NCBI GenBank assembly: GCA_026874595.1 | Contig: CM049313.1 | Coordinates: 38,346,659 to 38,410,658 of the forward strand | DNA: 64,000 nucleotides | Source of the DNA: Sipunculus nudus | Taxonomy: Eukaryota > Annelida > Sipuncula > Golfingiida > Sipunculidae | Direction: 5' to 3' | Part shown: piece after piece, positions 21,561 to 34,705 of the stretch | How positions within the stretch are numbered: the first letter of the stretch is position 1 | How the letters are laid out: each line of letters starts with the position of its first letter | The notes under the pieces: generated by a model | What the model saw: the letters and a program-made list of their open reading frames with translations, nothing else | Told to the model about the DNA's origin: nothing | The model's database searches: none | Translations under genes and position numbers: made by a program

Positions 21561-24500
21561 ACTTAGTTTGTAGACCATCTCTATTTTTCTTGTACGATTG
21601 CACTCCAACTGCTACATCTCACTCCAACTGGTACATCTCACTGTGTGGCCATAACTGTGAGCGACACTTGTGATATATGACTTCCTTTTGTATCAGCCCA
21701 TTGAATGATAAGACATCATTAGTGCATAACAAATACCCTCTGTTGCCGGTGGTATTACTAAATGCTTCGGCCAGGCATAAAGACTATGAGAGTATTGTAT
21801 TAAGGTTAAGCTACTGATAAATGGGATGACGGAAACATTTTGACGTTTAATTTTTGGAATCATAGCAATAAACGTAGTTTGCTATATATCTAAATATTTT
21901 TTTTTACAAATCATCAGATATACCAGCAAGTCTTTGTTCTGATAATAATTGTGTCTGTACCTGGATTTAGGATGGCTTTATTTGCTTCACAAGACTCTTA
22001 GTGATGCTTTTTGCGTTTCTTTTCTTCAGATTTGCAGTTTGCTGACTCCGCTAAAAAGCAAGGGGAAAATAAAAAATTATTGGACTTACACTTTTTACAT
22101 TTGCATGTCCATAAATCTGAAATGAGAGCTCTCCAACCTGATCATGCCTTTTGAACTGTTTTAGACATTCATTACTGTAACATATTTTGGAGCAATTGCC
22201 AAAGATTTGACCTCTAATTGGAGGATGTGTGATATCAAATGTCAGACCCTTCAGAATCCCATTATGTCAATGTGCCAGGTAGCCACCGTAGAAATCTTTT
22301 GTCAGTGCAGTTTCTGTGATTTTTTAATGTTTGGTCCCTTTAGAGGATGTTTGTTGTCGGATTTCAGGCCTGTCAGAAATCCAATATGGCCACCATGTAA
22401 CCATCTTTAAATTCCTTTTGAACATATTATCTCAAGAACTGTTAAAGTGAATGCAGTGGGACGTATATTAATGTAATCTTGCAAAGGATTCGGTCAACGA
22501 GTTCTTAAAAATATGACCATCATTTATAAAAGTTAAGTACAGTTGCTTTGTATTGAATAAAGGTTCATACAGAATCACCCGTTTCTCAATAATTCTTGCA
22601 TGGATTTCCTTGATTTTTAGCTATATATGTTGATCTTATATTTGGCCTGTGTGGTGTTCCTTTTGAGACTGACAGGTATCAAGCAAGCCATGGGATTAGT
22701 TCCTGATAGCTAAACAACCATACATTTTGCTTCAGACCATCAAGTCATTAACCAGAAATATGTGTTATATATTTCTGTCATCAACAAAATTGGCAAATAG
22801 GTTCTTGAAAAAAAAATGACTGGTAGTTGTAAATCTCAGCCCATGATACCGCAGGTCATGTTAGGCAGCTGAGCGTCATGCCCCATGGGTCACTTGTTAA
22901 AAATGACTTAAGCTGTTGGGTGTCGGGTGAGCGAAAGTATGTTTTAAAATATGAGAATTAATAATGCATAAAAATTCATGTAAGTGGGGAAAATAATACT
23001 TGAGATGGTAAAAGCTAAATAGTGCGTACTTTATTAGGTGTAAGACATTTACTCACAGAAGTAGGTTCCAAGTCTTAATCTTAACTCCACGATGCCTGCT
23101 TGGATGCCATGTTGGGCCTAAAGTTCTTATTCCATCACAAATATAAATCTTCAGTCAACACTTCATGGCGATCTATTGAACGTTCCTTTGGATTATACAC
23201 GTGAAAGAATTCCAAGATGGCTACCTGAGGACATATTGATTTCTGACGGGTTTAATATTGAAAAGCGCGTCTCATAGGTACCGATCTTTAGTATAATATG
23301 CACGGCACTTGATTAAACGGGTTTTGTGAAAACGTGCAGAAGAACGTGATGGACGGACGAACAGACGTACGGACGAACAGACGTACGGACGAAAAGAGGG
23401 TAAACCCATTTTCTATAGGACATTAATAAATAACTATATCTACATCGAATTTTCATTTGTTGCCTTGCTCATTCTCTCTTCCTTCCTCACAAATATGAGA
23501 TCTGGTTAATGATATACTGAGAACATTTAGATAAAAATAACTGAAAACTGGAGGGGGAAGTCTAAAAAATAATCAAACTAATAAATAATGTGAGGGCTTC
23601 CTCTGTCATATCAATTAGCATGCAAATCATTTTTTTTATTTGGGCTGTAAGCGATGCTGAAATGTTCACAATCCCATGTTTAACCTTTACCAGGACTGAT
23701 ATCTCCATAGAAAAAAATTAATTGAATTAACTGAATGTTACATTAACCGCCAGTGATGATTGTATTGTAATTTCAGTCCCATGACAATAAACGTTCATAT
23801 TATGAAGGATACAAGAACTCTCTGTCTTTTTTATGCTTCCATCGTTGATCGTGTTCGGCTTTATTGATGACATCACCGCAAATGTTCATCTGGTTTTAAG
23901 TATTGTATAATTGTGTTTTCTAATATGCTGCAATCTAATATGCTGCAAATAACCAATCTCGCCGTGAATCTTTAGGAGAAACCATTAATAAAGATGCAAT
24001 GTTTTACTCATGTTTTTTTTGTTCGTAACATTTCATAGTTATAATCGTACATCTTTCCTACAAATTTGTACATAATTTTCTTGATTGTTAAATAAAGAAA
24101 ATAAAAACCCCTTGCTCCATATCCTTTGCTTGCGAGTCCGTACACTAAATTATGATTTGTTATGACTTTGTGAAGACCTCATGCGACTTCTGTTCCGGGG
24201 ATTTATCCCATTATAAGTGATAGTAATTGTACTACTAACATCAACTGTAATTATTTGATAATTACTTCAACTTTTTTCCAACAATACTTTTACAATGTAT
24301 ATTATTTTGGTGGGAAGATATGTGGAATTCAGCCTTTCTAGAATTACCCTTGGAGTAAAAAAAACGTGATTTTTTACTTATATTCATGATATCATATATC
24401 AGTCACTTTAATTTTAATAAATCGTAAGTAATTTATGGTTTGCAAAGTAGTTTGATTTGAAAAATCTTATTAACAGATGATGATCGCAATGAAAACATGA

Positions 24501-25322
24501 CGTCATAATTAAGGATATGATGTATATTTTATTACATTAATGTTCTTACTACTAAAGCGGATCCGGGGGGAGAGGGTTCCAAAATCCGGCCCTGTCCAAG
24601 CTTTATCCTAAGGTTCGCTTCGTAACAAAATAAATATACTTTCGATGCTATTAAAATAATTGGTGCTCTAATATTCCTTGTTAGGTATGATGACAATTTC
24701 TCATTGTGTGACACCTGATTTATTCTGAGAAAGGAAATATTTCAATACAGGGTTATTTGAAAAAAAAAGCGATAGAAAAGAAAACATTTTCCCCCCAGAA
24801 GCTTGTCATGTTGAATTCCCCGCCGGCATGCTCATTATTGACATTTTTTTTTGCAGCCGATTCATTCGGTGAATACGGCGTAAAAAAGAAAAAGTGTCTT
24901 AATATAAAGTGTCTTAATACTGCAGTTTTAAACAAAATATCGGTGCATTTGCACAAACATTCTACATGTTTTCCACTCTGAGGGCATTGGTTTGGTGAAG
25001 TGCTAATCTGGCTAATCAGCTAGGAAAGAGGCAGAAGTGAGGCAGGAATTAAATACGATATAGTAGAGATGTCAATGGAAAAGACAGAGTGCTTTACAAG
25101 CAAAGCTTGAATTCTAAATAAGCTACTTATATGGGATTAATACGATTCATATATATTATCATATATCATAAATAAGGTCGGTCGGTTCATTGTAATTCCG
25201 GTAGGAGGGGACGCCGGAGGGTGAAAAAAAACCGTTGACTTTCGGCTCTCTATAATATCGTATAAAGGCCATGGATAAAGTGTACCAGGAAAGAAGTACC
25301 GATGTAAGGACTGTTTATAAAT
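21561..25322. other. Unassigned AT-rich sequence
   Basis: No gene recognised in 3.7 kb. A short 18-bp tandem ('gacggacgaacagacgta', about 2.5 units) lies at 23350-23393. Blocks such as 'gaggatgtttgttgtcgg' and 'caggcctgtcag' near 22300 look like diverged repeat DNA. Several opposing chance frames are present. Confidence 0.5.
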
Positions 25323-26000
25323 TGTTACAGGTGCTCTTTTTAATATGTGACACGGGCGTAACTCCTGTTTTGGCACTCGTGTCTGTCCGCGTATTACATT
25401 CTTTGTTTAATCCGTACTGGTTGAACTCTCGTTGTCTGTTTTTCTAGAGAATTACTGAAACGCGTGTTGTGCAAGATCTGATAGACTGTTCGAGAAGTGG
25501 AAAAATTCTCGGCTTGGGGTGCGAAAGTATATAAAGGGGCTTTGTTTGAGGAGGGCAGAGAGCAGAGAAGATTTCAGTGGACGCAGAAGCGTGTGTCAGA
25601 TTCTAGGATCTTATCCGACGAATGCGGCAATAGTTTCAAAGACTTTCTCCTGGATTTTATGCATTTGGATTCAGTTTACTTTCTAGATGTTGCAAGAACT
25701 TTCTCCGAGAGTTTACATTTAAAGGACTTATCGTTGTGATGGTGTTGGTATCCAGGTACTGTGCACACTATTTTCTATGTGATTGTATTGACTTGTTGCT
25801 ACACCGCTGTTTTACTGTGTAATTGTATTGAATTAGTGTATTGTATTGCCAGGGTTGTTTTAAGAATAAATTATAGTTATTTGTTAACAAAACACCACTG
25901 ACTTCTTTATTCATTCCCCTAGACATTTCACGCTGCCTGGTGTTACAGAATCTTTTTTGTTTTTATCTTCATTACAAAATTTTTGTTCATCACGCATACA
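25323..26000 (+). repeat. LTR of the same family, 3' tip lost
   Basis: Starts TGTTACAGGTGCTC like the 15163 copy and keeps TATATAAA (25528-25535), 'atccaggtactgtgcac', AATAAA (25865-25870) and 'catttcacgctgcct'. It matches through 'catcacgcatac' and then diverges, so the final ~30 bp with GTAACA are missing. No primer site or coding region follows. It is a solo or broken LTR. The 80-codon frame inside is not a gene. Confidence 0.88.
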
Positions 26001-28600
26001 TATACTTTGTATAGGAGAACAGAACTGATATTTTTTTCGAAAAGGCGGGCGGAGAGAGTACTTATATAATTGTTTGTTATGTCTTATCAATTAACTTTTC
26101 TTAATTACATGATTTCATATCCTTTTTACCTAATATGCTTTTGTCTAAATGACTATAACAAATACACGGTATTTCACTTGTCTTGAACTGATTTGTTCTT
26201 GATTTGTTTAAACATGTACTTTGTCAAAATTTAAACAATTAATAAACGTATCAATAAACTTTCTTTGTTAGTTTTTCCGACTCTTTAATTAGGTCTTGTT
26301 GTTTGTACTCTGCATAAGTCTTCATTCTGTATAAATCCTGTAGTGTTATTCCTAAATCAAACTCTGCCCTATACAGTAAACTATGTTTGAAAATGTTTTA
26401 AGGTTTATTTTTTTCTGATTAATAAAAATTCATAGTAGTTTCAAGTGAACAGGTTCAAATCGGATTTTTGCTATCAATAAAATAAACTTTTATCAAGCTT
26501 TCAGATGTGAATATATTTATAGTCTTTTTCCTCGAACATCTGTTTAAGTTGCTTTTGTTTAAAAGATTAATCATAAATAGCACGTTATATAATGCACTAC
26601 TATTATATATACTATTATATTTAAATGTTTCACCCAAATATATTCATTTCTGCAGTTTTAAAACCATTTAGATTAATTTTTCGAATAAACTTTGAGATTT
26701 TAACATCCAAAATGGCGGAGCCACAATAACTAAACCTTATATCGCTTTCAAGATGTTGCCCATAAACACTCTAAACCCTTGCAGAAGCTTCTTTCCTTCG
26801 TTGGTTTTACAGAGTGAGCGCCGGTCCATGTATTATCGATTCAGTATTAGCACAACAGACAAGATCTTTAAAAATAATTGAAAGTACCGGCTGTAATAGA
26901 TGCCCTGGATGAAGATAAAGAGACCTGTCGTGGCTTAATTTGACCCGAGTCTAACTTCACAACACCAGGACTGTAACGTGGTGTATACATTCACCGCCGG
27001 ACTTTGGGTTTGTTTAAACTAGGGTTAGCTTGGACTTGGTGGCTTATGGTCACAGACTGAGCAGAATTCAGCATGACAGATCGATAATCACACCCCTAAT
27101 AGAAAGCGTCTGGAAAGGGTCTGATGCGAGACCAGGGCAACTTGACCGTAAAAAAAATGTCGGATAAATTTCCCCAGAGGAAGTGATCACGTGGTACGAC
27201 AGTGTCGCTTCGAAAGATGGGATCGTTGGGTGTAGCGGTACCAGTGTGTAACCTTAAAACCTCCTATAATGTCATTACTGATGCCATATCTCAACGCCCA
27301 CTGGCTCCTTCGCCACAAGGGATATGGAAATGTTCAATATTCTATACCACTCCCGACGATGAAAAAAAAACTGGTCAATCTGTAGAGGCAGCCTGTATGT
27401 TCCAGTGTTGAACGAGGGTGTTCGATATAAACTCTTCCTTACCTTCATTTAACTATTACTACTAATTCTAGTTGCTACTACTACTACTACTACTTCTACT
27501 TCTACTTTTGCATTTAGTACTACTGTATCTATTCATAATTATCATTATAAAAATTATTATTATTTTTTTAATCGTCATCATATTCATTTTATTATTATCA
27601 TTTCAGTATTATTATTATAACCATTATTAGTATTATTATCAACATTATCATCATATTATATCTCTATTATTATTATCTTTTATCAATAGTGTTGCTTTTG
27701 TTGAGACTTCACGAACAGCTGTTCACTACATTATTTACTTTATGAATGCATATTCTCTTTTCGTTAGCGGGCACATCAACAATAAACAATAAAAAGTGAT
27801 TGTTGTTTTATAATTGTATTTAAAATAACTGTTGCAATAATTCAAATTTCATAAAAAGATATTTAAAATGACTATAATAATGGCAGCTAATATCTGAAAG
27901 GTGAAAATCTGGATGGATCGGTACTTCAAACAAGTAATTTTTGGCATATTGACGCAAATGTAACCTTAACACTCTCTAATATCATAACTTATGCCATCTC
28001 CTAAGGCCCACACACTTTTAAACCGCAAAGATATTGTCATGTTCGATATACCACACAATATGCTGAGTGTTCCAGACCGGTCGATATACGTCCTTGTGGC
28101 GCCACTGGCCTTCCTCTGATACTGTGCTCTGTCTGTTTTCTTACAAAACTATTCCCGATGGAGACTTGTACTACTATGTAATACTGTTGTCACTACTAGG
28201 GTTGTCACTACTACTGCTGTCACTTCTACTGCCGCCACTTATAGCCACGTCAGTCTTATCAATGTCTTTTATAATTGGTATACCGCCCATACGACTTGTG
28301 TTACGGTTTCTAGGCCATTTTAGTGCTGGAAACGGGTGCCTAGAGCTGTGCCCCAAATAGTTCAGTTTACATGTTTTATTTACCATTCAGTACAATGTGT
28401 ACCTAATCAATTTTATCCGGAACTTGCAGAAGTGACCCCGCCTTTACTAACATTCTAATTGTTCCATTAAAATTCCAGCTCTGGCCCAGTTCTGTCATAC
28501 TGCTGCATTTGCTTAATAATTTCAATATAATTCTGATTCTTTCAGCTTCTTACTGCCTCGCCTACAGGTAATTTTTCCTTGAATCATGCAAATTTTAAGT
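26001..28600. other. Unassigned AT-rich sequence with triplet tracts
   Basis: Contains a (TAC)n/(TTC)n tract around 27470-27510 and an ATT-rich stretch at 27540-27680. No gene recognised. The 97-codon frame at 28067-28360 is dominated by a leucine-rich run derived from CTACT repeats. Confidence 0.5.
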
Positions 28601-29002
28601 TGTTACGGGGTGACATAAAAGCGGACGGAACTGTCTCGCTAGTGAAGCTTACTTTGCTAGCGAAGCGGTTGGTTCGCCGGACTTGTACGCCACCGACATT
28701 GTTCGAATCCAGGATCTGACCAATACTTTTCCCCTGAGCAATTTGTCTTCTTAACTAAACGGTTAACTTTGTGGCCCAGGGAATAAGCTCACCAAAGTGT
28801 GACTCCTGGGATAATTAGTCTTGTTCTGATAGCAAAACGCTCTTAAGAGGGGTTGTGTTACGGGGTGACATAAAAGCGGACCGAGCTTTCTCGCTAGTGA
28901 AGCTTGCTTTGCGGTTGGTTCGCCAGACTTGTGCGCAACCGACCTGGGTTCGACTCCCGGATCGGCCCAGGATTTCCCCCTCATTTATCTGTCTTCGTAA
29001 CA
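28601..29002 (+). mobile_element. Miniature LTR retrotransposon (TRIM-like) with tRNA-like LTRs, copy 1
   Basis: Two direct repeats, 28601 to about 28753 and 28856-29002, start TGTTACGGGGTGAC. The right one ends CTTCGTAACA. About 100 bp lie between them, with no coding capacity. A polypurine tract AAGAGGGG (28845-28852) precedes the right LTR. The primer site and the very end of the left LTR are deleted in this copy. Flanks are AAGT and ACGT, so an original 4-bp duplication is possible but not intact. Layout and sequence match the copy at 49436-49841. Confidence 0.78.
28658..28710 (+). other. tRNA-like pol III promoter module in LTR (A box and B box)
   Basis: TAGCGAAGCGG (28658-28668) fits the A-box rule, and TGTTCGAATCC (28700-28710) fits the B box. 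Start-to-start spacing is 42 bases, as in tRNA genes. The right LTR keeps the B box (GGTTCGACTCC, 28947-28957) but has lost part of the A box. Confidence 0.7.
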
Positions 29003-30973
29003 ACGTATATAGCTGAATCCACCTTGATGATCAAACGTGTGCTGTAGGAGACGCTTAGCTGCTTAAACGTTTTGAACGGGCCGTCCTGAGTACACAAGAC
29101 TAGAAAAAGAATCCGCTGAAAATCGAATGCTTATTTGGATTTTATTTTTATTCCGCCAAAAGAGAACATCGGAAGAGCCTATTCTGTTAATGTGAGAAAA
29201 GCGCATTTTTATTCTTTATTTAAAGGGGCCCAATCAATTATTAAGCATGTTGAGTTAACACGAAAAATAGCTTCTTCCCTTTAAAATAAATATGTGCCTG
29301 CCAAAATATTGCCAAGAAACCGTTGCTTTCTCCTGTAAACAAATGTTAAAAACAATGGACCGGGAGCGATGAAAGGTGTCAACATAAATACAGCGCGTGG
29401 GGCCGTGTCCACCGCTGAGCCAAAACACGTACAATCAGGGGATGCCCGGTCTGACTTGGCCCAAAAAATGTTATATATATTTCTGCTGGCTGAAACACAG
29501 CAAGTTGCCCCTCTTAATCAGACCTCCGGTCACGTGGCCTTGTTATGGTAAACAGACTGTGTTTACCAACACGCAGAGCCATGACATGGTGTTAAACAGC
29601 CATATGCGAGGAAATGAGATCGTGTGTTGGGATGGTTTTGCTGGGAAACATTTGTATAAAGCAAAACTGAACTTACAGTGTGAAAGAATTAGCCATAATT
29701 TAGCTCCTGGTTATGTCCCTTTAAATTGTAACATGTTATATACTCCTAAATTCTGTGAAATAGGCCTACATAAATATGATATAGATACATTCATTATATT
29801 GTCAAAGGTGTTAACTTTTGTGAAATCTGTTTTTTAATGATTTTCTTTCACAACAAATTTATTTATTTTGAAAGTTGTTATAAGTCATATTATTACAGAA
29901 GTGTACGTTTAATTAAAATCAAGACTTTTATACTTTTGTATTAAATAACTATGCATAAACTGAATGAAGGTATGTACATACAAAGTGTACACACACATAC
30001 ACACACACACATATACATACATCTAAGTTCCACTATCAGTGAAAATGAACCCTCCCTCTCAGACGTCAGTCTACGGGCCTGAATGATACTAATTATAATA
30101 AACATAACTTTCTGAGACCTCCTGGGTGCAAAACTGGGCCATCCCTGCATGGTCTCAAAAATAACAATCCGAGAAAACACTTCGGAAGTTTTTAACTGCA
30201 TGGAGCCACGCTTTCAGAAGGGTATGTTAGATTCGGCGGCATTTTACCGCGGTTTGGCCGTAAACGCTACCAGGATGTGATCCACGACCAAGAAGAGCCG
30301 TTAGCGTCACGGGGAGAATCACATGACTGCTTTTTGAAACAATTGCTGGTTTTAGTAGGAGTGCGTGGTAAATAAGCATCATGTTACTCAGCTCATGAAA
30401 TGTAAGAACCTCATAATATTCTTGAAAAGACAAAGTACTAAAACTTTATATAAGAAATTAGCGGTAAAGTTTCTGAAAGAGGTCTAAACTACACGTCTTG
30501 ATTAAGAAATGTTGTATGATTGCTGTTGCGTCACTAAAATTTATAATTTGACCCAACTGGCCTTGGAGCCAGAATTGCAACCACTAAACTGATAGCTACT
30601 TCGCAAGGCCGGTGTAACTTTAACTGGCCCTGAGGTGAGGTAGAATTTAGTTATGGTGTAGGACTGAATCACCGGAAACAGTGGAGGTTGATCTGAATGC
30701 AAAATGAAGACCTGAGACGTAGCCACGCTGCCAGTGTCCAGTATACTGCCATGTAATGCAGCATGTTCTCTCCATACATAGGCTTTGTGTCATTAATAAC
30801 AAAAAATGAAAGGTATTGTGAATGCCTGGTTCGGAACCCTGGGTTTCAGTCCTAGAACATAATATATTATTTCTCATCAAAGTGTGCGTTTTAAGCAGTG
30901 GCGTTTATATATCTACAAAGGTTGGAGTCTGATCAAACTTGGAGAAACTTTGTATATACATATTGTGTGTGTG

Positions 30974-31019
<46 letters not shown>

Positions 31020-31556
31020 GTTTACCTTTTCCTGTTTGTGTGACGCATTTCAATTATATCACAATTAACCAAGAGGTTATAAAAAGATAAGGTATTATTT
31101 TTCCAGTATAGCTTAATTCTAAACCAGGTTTACATATGTAATAGTTCATAGTAAACTCAGTTCATAATTCTAATAATTCTTTTTATTTTTCTTAATATAT
31201 TTCTTTTTCAGTATATAAATGGTATTTCTGCATAGCACAGCGGCTGATTTCACCGACCGTCCCCCACTTGCTTAAAGGTGGGGGAATATATCCCTCCCCC
31301 CTATATTGACGCCCCTGGTATTAGGGCAATGAATTCCCAAGTGAAAGCTCACGAATTTACATCAACAGTCTACCACATGTGATACTCCAGCCTTCAGCTC
31401 TGTGCGTCCGAAATGGCATTGTTATATGCCTCTAGTAATTTAAATGTCTTTCATGATTACGATAACAACATCATATTAGATATTTCAACATTGAGTTTCA
31501 CTTATTAAAAATTGTACTGTTCAACATGTGCATTAACAATTAAAAAAAAGCAAAGG

Positions 31557-31698
31557 ATGGAGAAAAAATTATTACAAAATCAGTTTGGTATTGAAGCCGT
31601 AGTATCTTGCCCAAACTTAGATTATCTTGCAAGGAAATTAACACCAGAAGAGCAGAGAATATTGCTCTGTATGGAAAAGAGTATTATGTCACTGCAGG
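31557..31698 (+). other. Possible protein-coding exon, unrecognised
   Basis: The frame reads a normal-looking hydrophilic peptide (for example FGIEAVVSCPNLDYLARKL and then TPEEQRILLCMEKSIMSLQ). It ends at CTGCAG|GTAAGG, an excellent splice donor at about 31699. The upstream acceptor is weak, an A-rich 'aaaaaag' with no pyrimidine tract. I do not recognise the family. It could be an exon, an exon relic or a piece of a transposon. Confidence 0.3.
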
Positions 31699-31844
31699 TA
31701 AGGAAGGCTGGGCCGATGTATAAGCAACTTCTATTGTAGATTTTTTTCTTGTGCTAATGGAACAGATTTGATACTCCTTTTCTTTACCTGAAATATATCA
31801 GCCGACTTAATTATATGAATAAATGATTGTGTTGAGACAAGAAT

Positions 31845-32075
31845 TTGCACATCCACAAAATAGCACGTTATCCACCCAGCACCGATGAAAGCATACCAGA
31901 AGTAATGAATATGGGATTATCCAAAGATGTACAATGTCGTGGTGATCAAATACTTATACTTATGTCCTACGTACAGGAAGCATTACCGCCGACTTACATC
32001 TCAGATATGCTAATTAAAAAATGTTTATCCACGCAGAAGGTAGCGCCATTTTGGTCCTCTGACATTAGAGAGTGA
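31845..32075 (+). other. Possible protein-coding exon, unrecognised
   Basis: A frame of 76 codons with balanced composition (for example 'RYPPSTDESIPEVMNMGLS', 'GDQILILMSYVQEALPPTYI'). It lies about 150 bp after the candidate donor at 31699. An AAG|GTAGCG donor-like site is at about 32040. The family is not recognised, and the link to the previous candidate exon is a guess from proximity. Confidence 0.28.
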
Positions 32076-32728
32076 AAGTTGAAGTTTACCAGCCCAATAT
32101 AAATGCCTGGTGACTCGTGTTGTCAAGGCTACGCAGAAGGCTGTTTTGCGCGTTTTTTAATCTAAGCGAACACTGTATCTCTTTTTAAGCAGTTTAATAT
32201 GTAAGTCTATTGGTATCTTTTTTTTATAACAGAAACATTTACAGAAACCAAATTTGATCTCGGTGTTACTTTCTGTCTCCAGTGAGAGACCGTATAAAAG
32301 GACTTCAGACACACAGAGACGAGCGCATGTATGCATCATTTAGTGCAGGAGCATATAGAATCCAGTGGGAATTTTCTTAAATGTATGACACCTATATCTT
32401 TATAGGTCCCTAAGGCACACCTTTATCACTGGTGGTAGCCTGGCATACATGTTGGAGTCAAAATGGCGGCACCTTTTCCGCATGATCCCCATAAGATTTT
32501 GAACATCCCATTTATTCCCTCAAATCTATTTTAGGATACACCGATTTTCTTAATCTGTAATCAACTGCCATTTTCTGCCTAGTTATATATACTAACACTT
32601 TAAGGCAACTGGCTTTCAGAATTATACATGCTTCTTTCGCTCAGATAAAGAATACCAGAAAAGAAGGGTAATTAACGAACAAGCTTCTTCACCCTTCAGA
32701 TGTTCTTCGTTACTCCTGCTAATTGAAA

Positions 32729-32791
32729 GGGGCACCACAGGGGCTCCACAGGGGCACCACAGGGGCTCCACAGGGGCACCACAGGGGCTCC
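32729..32791 (+). repeat. 22-bp tandem repeat, about 2.9 units
   Basis: Alternating 'ggggcaccaca' and 'ggggctccaca' half-units make a 22-bp period. The array is short and nearly perfect, so it is probably recent. Confidence 0.93.
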
Positions 32792-34589
32792 GTATTAATA
32801 AATAAAAGGTGGAACTCATAGCCAAATATAATACAATGAATATCTGACCTTCACGAAATAATGAGGTAAACAATGACAAAACGAGCTAAACGTATTCAAA
32901 ATATATGTAGCTTTGGTTGATAGTCTATTTTCATGTCATCCAGATATAACTATATTTTCCTATAATCTCAATATGTATTGTCCATTAGTTCCGTTGCCTC
33001 GTAAGCATGCAATATATCACTGCCGTCTTCAGATATTATAGGGCTTGGTATCGGTCAGCCTATTCAGGTACTATACGTATTGCGATACGCTTAAGTTTTT
33101 TTTTTCATAACAGAATAAAACATATATAAATAATTATATATACATGTATATAAATATATAATGTTTGTGTGCATATATACATATGTATTTGTATTATATA
33201 TACATATGTATTATATACAGTATTAATTACAAACACATATTTATATAGTAATATATGTGTTTCGTTCAAATAGACGAACCCCTTATAAGAATGTATTCGT
33301 CAGATTTACATACATTCCACATCTAGTCGATCATACGACAATACATGTTATCTTATATAAGTCTTCTAAGTCAATATATATGATAATATACGTTAATACG
33401 TTACAAAATTAGCTGAAGCTTAAGTTCATAGTTCATACTATGGTTTAGGTTTGGTTGTACACTTTTGTGAGCAGTAATAATGTTTCATCTTTATGACGAT
33501 ACAGAATGCAAAGGGTATCCGTAACCATATTGATGTGGTGTATCGATATGTATCCATGTATCGGTATATTAATATATATACCCCTATGAGATACGTTGCT
33601 ATATTTAAACCTCTCCAGGTGTAGGGTGGGTAGTTTTTTATTAGCTGATTAATTAATTTCATTTTGACATTTGGGCCGGAGTATATAAGGAGGTATGTAT
33701 TGGCATGTATTGACCTTTGATCGGATTAATAATCACAGGTGACAGATTAACACGTGATATTGAATTTGGCCTTGACCTTACTTTTAAGGTAGTGACCCAG
33801 GCAGGCTCCCTGCCGCAGGTGGCAGATTACTATATTGCTACAGTCTTGCAGCGGTGACATATATAGTAAACAATGATCAAGCGCTGCAGCCTCTGGCGGG
33901 GAGTCTGTACTATCCAAGATTGTACGGATCCGTGCAACCCCTAAGACACGTATATGCCTTGTGTAACGTAAGGACACCATTCAAACCCCACATATTATTA
34001 TTGTTCCAGATGATTGGACTCCGTTCGGACCAAAACTTTTGCTGAATGATCAGTATGTAGTAAAGTATGGACACTTACCCTGAATGAAGTTAGATATTGC
34101 TTCGTCTCCGTCAGGCCACTGGAGCCTTCAAGTTGGAACAGCCAATAGGAAATTAGCATCATTGACAACACGCGATGTATGATTGGAAGGATGCTTATGA
34201 AAATATGGTCTATCCTAGTGCACGGCACTGGCATTCCTGGGAAAAGCCCCCCTGAATTCGTCTTTTGCATAGATTGCCCACCTAATTTGCATGGAATTCT
34301 TTTTCCGGCGGTGTCCTGTTGCGCATGCAGCAACTGAACCCCGGCTGTTCAAAGGATAAAAGTCATTTACAGGCGCACACAAAGCTGATATATCGATTTA
34401 ATTTGATACATAATAAGTTTATTTCTATATATAAATACATGATTGCTTATCTATCGCACAACAAGCAGTGGTATTTCATGTTACAGGTCCCTCTGTGTAC
34501 CTCAGGGTGAACTCTCACCCCCAGACGGTCGGACTCCATATCACAGATAAATGGGGTCCGTACATGGCGGGCTAATTACTATAGGGAAC
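32792..34589. other. Unassigned AT-rich sequence
   Basis: TA-rich low-complexity sequence with 'tatatacatatgtat' motifs at about 33120-33360. No gene recognised. Confidence 0.5.
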
Positions 34590-34705
34590 GGTGGCCTTGG
34601 GACACCGTACGGCCTCAGGCGACATGGTGGCCTTGGGACACCGTACGGCCCGAGGCGACATGGTGGCCTTGGGACACCGTACGGCCTCAGGCGACATGGT
34701 GGCCT
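34590..34705 (+). repeat. 36-bp minisatellite, about 3.2 units
   Basis: Units start at 34590, 34626, 34662 and 34698 with 'ggtggccttgggacaccgt'. The period is divisible by three, so all frames that are open give 12-residue repeats. Those open frames are by-products of the repeat. Confidence 0.95.

Larger units (their letters stand above)
29003..32728. other. Unassigned sequence with a GT/TA tract
   Basis: Contains GT then TA repeats at about 30965-31015. The 146-codon frame at 29397-29837 (plus) is among the longest frames in the window but shows no domain I know. Two possible exons at 31557-32075 are listed separately. Confidence 0.45.

Noticed and set aside
29397-29837. 146-codon open frame
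   Set aside because: No domain, no splice context, and a second frame overlaps. Probably chance.
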